This document shows positions 5,134 to 5,180 of a stretch of 5,180 nt of DNA, one piece after another. The DNA is taken from positions 1-5,180 of the forward strand of contig QNDJ01000161.1 in assembly GCA_003644825.1 (NCBI GenBank), in the 5' to 3' direction. The stretch's first letter is position 1; each line of letters opens with the position of its first letter. The notes under the pieces are model-generated. The model saw only the letters and a program-made list of their open reading frames with translations, was not told where the DNA came from and ran no database searches. The position numbers were made by a program, and so were the translations under genes. The DNA comes from B21-G16 sp003644825 [NCBI: Candidatus Zhuqueibacterota bacterium] (GTDB lineage Bacteria > SM23-31 > B21-G16).

Positions 5134-5180
5134 TTACCTTCTATATTTCTCTTCTTCTATTAATAAAGATAATGTAATTC
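5134..5180 (-). CDS. Possible C-terminal end of an upstream gene (14 codons)
   Basis: Entering from the right edge on the minus strand, one frame gives ITLSLLIEEEKYRR and then TAA (5136-5134). The other two frames stop sooner. The charged ending looks like a protein C-terminus, and the exbB promoter begins about 30 bp after the stop, which fits an intergenic gap. With only 14 codons this may be chance, and no product can be named. Confidence 0.25.
   Translation of the reverse strand, partial: ITLSLLIEEEKYRR

Overview
The window is AT-rich DNA from a Gram-negative-type (two-membrane) bacterium. It carries dnaA, a complete ExbB/ExbD/TonB energy-transduction cluster and a SPOR-domain lipoprotein. 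The style of the proteins (ExbB-ExbD-ExbD-TonB order; TonB proteins with an N-terminal N-P-[KE]-V-D motif and a central 'DVTIE' motif) resembles the FCB superphylum and nearby uncultivated phyla, such as Marinimicrobia, KSB1, Cloacimonadota or WOR-3. This placement is family memory, not a search, so it is tentative.

Layout. Positions 2-1342 (+) hold dnaA. Its reading frame is open to the left window edge, so it is nearly complete but lacks its first codon or codons. Everything else is on the minus strand and converges on dnaA, with the two stop codons directly touching. In transcription order (right to left) there is a possible last 14 codons of another gene (5180-5134), a consensus sigma-70 promoter (5103-5075), exbB (5005-4394, interrupted by an in-frame TGA), exbD copy 1 (4368-3970), exbD copy 2 (3950-3537), tonB (3463-2813), an intrinsic terminator (2785-2755), a second divergent TonB-family gene (2709-2011) and a tandem-SPOR lipoprotein (1990-1343). 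No stretch over 300 bases lacks a gene.

How the genes work together. ExbB and the two ExbD proteins form the proton-driven inner-membrane motor. TonB carries its energy across the periplasm to outer-membrane receptors. The second TonB-like protein and the SPOR lipoprotein (predicted to bind peptidoglycan) sit after the terminator, 20 bp apart, and probably form a separate or attenuated transcript with an envelope role.

The main point of interest is the TGA at codon 128 of exbB. It lies in frame, exactly where the family has a near-invariant glycine (G-T-V-x-G-M). Both halves are otherwise intact, and an ATG follows the TGA directly. UGA read as glycine is known from Absconditabacteria and Gracilibacteria, but about 80 other glycines here are never UGA and the second TonB gene uses TGA as its stop. 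A point mutation, a sequence error, or termination-reinitiation giving a split ExbB is therefore more likely than a variant code.
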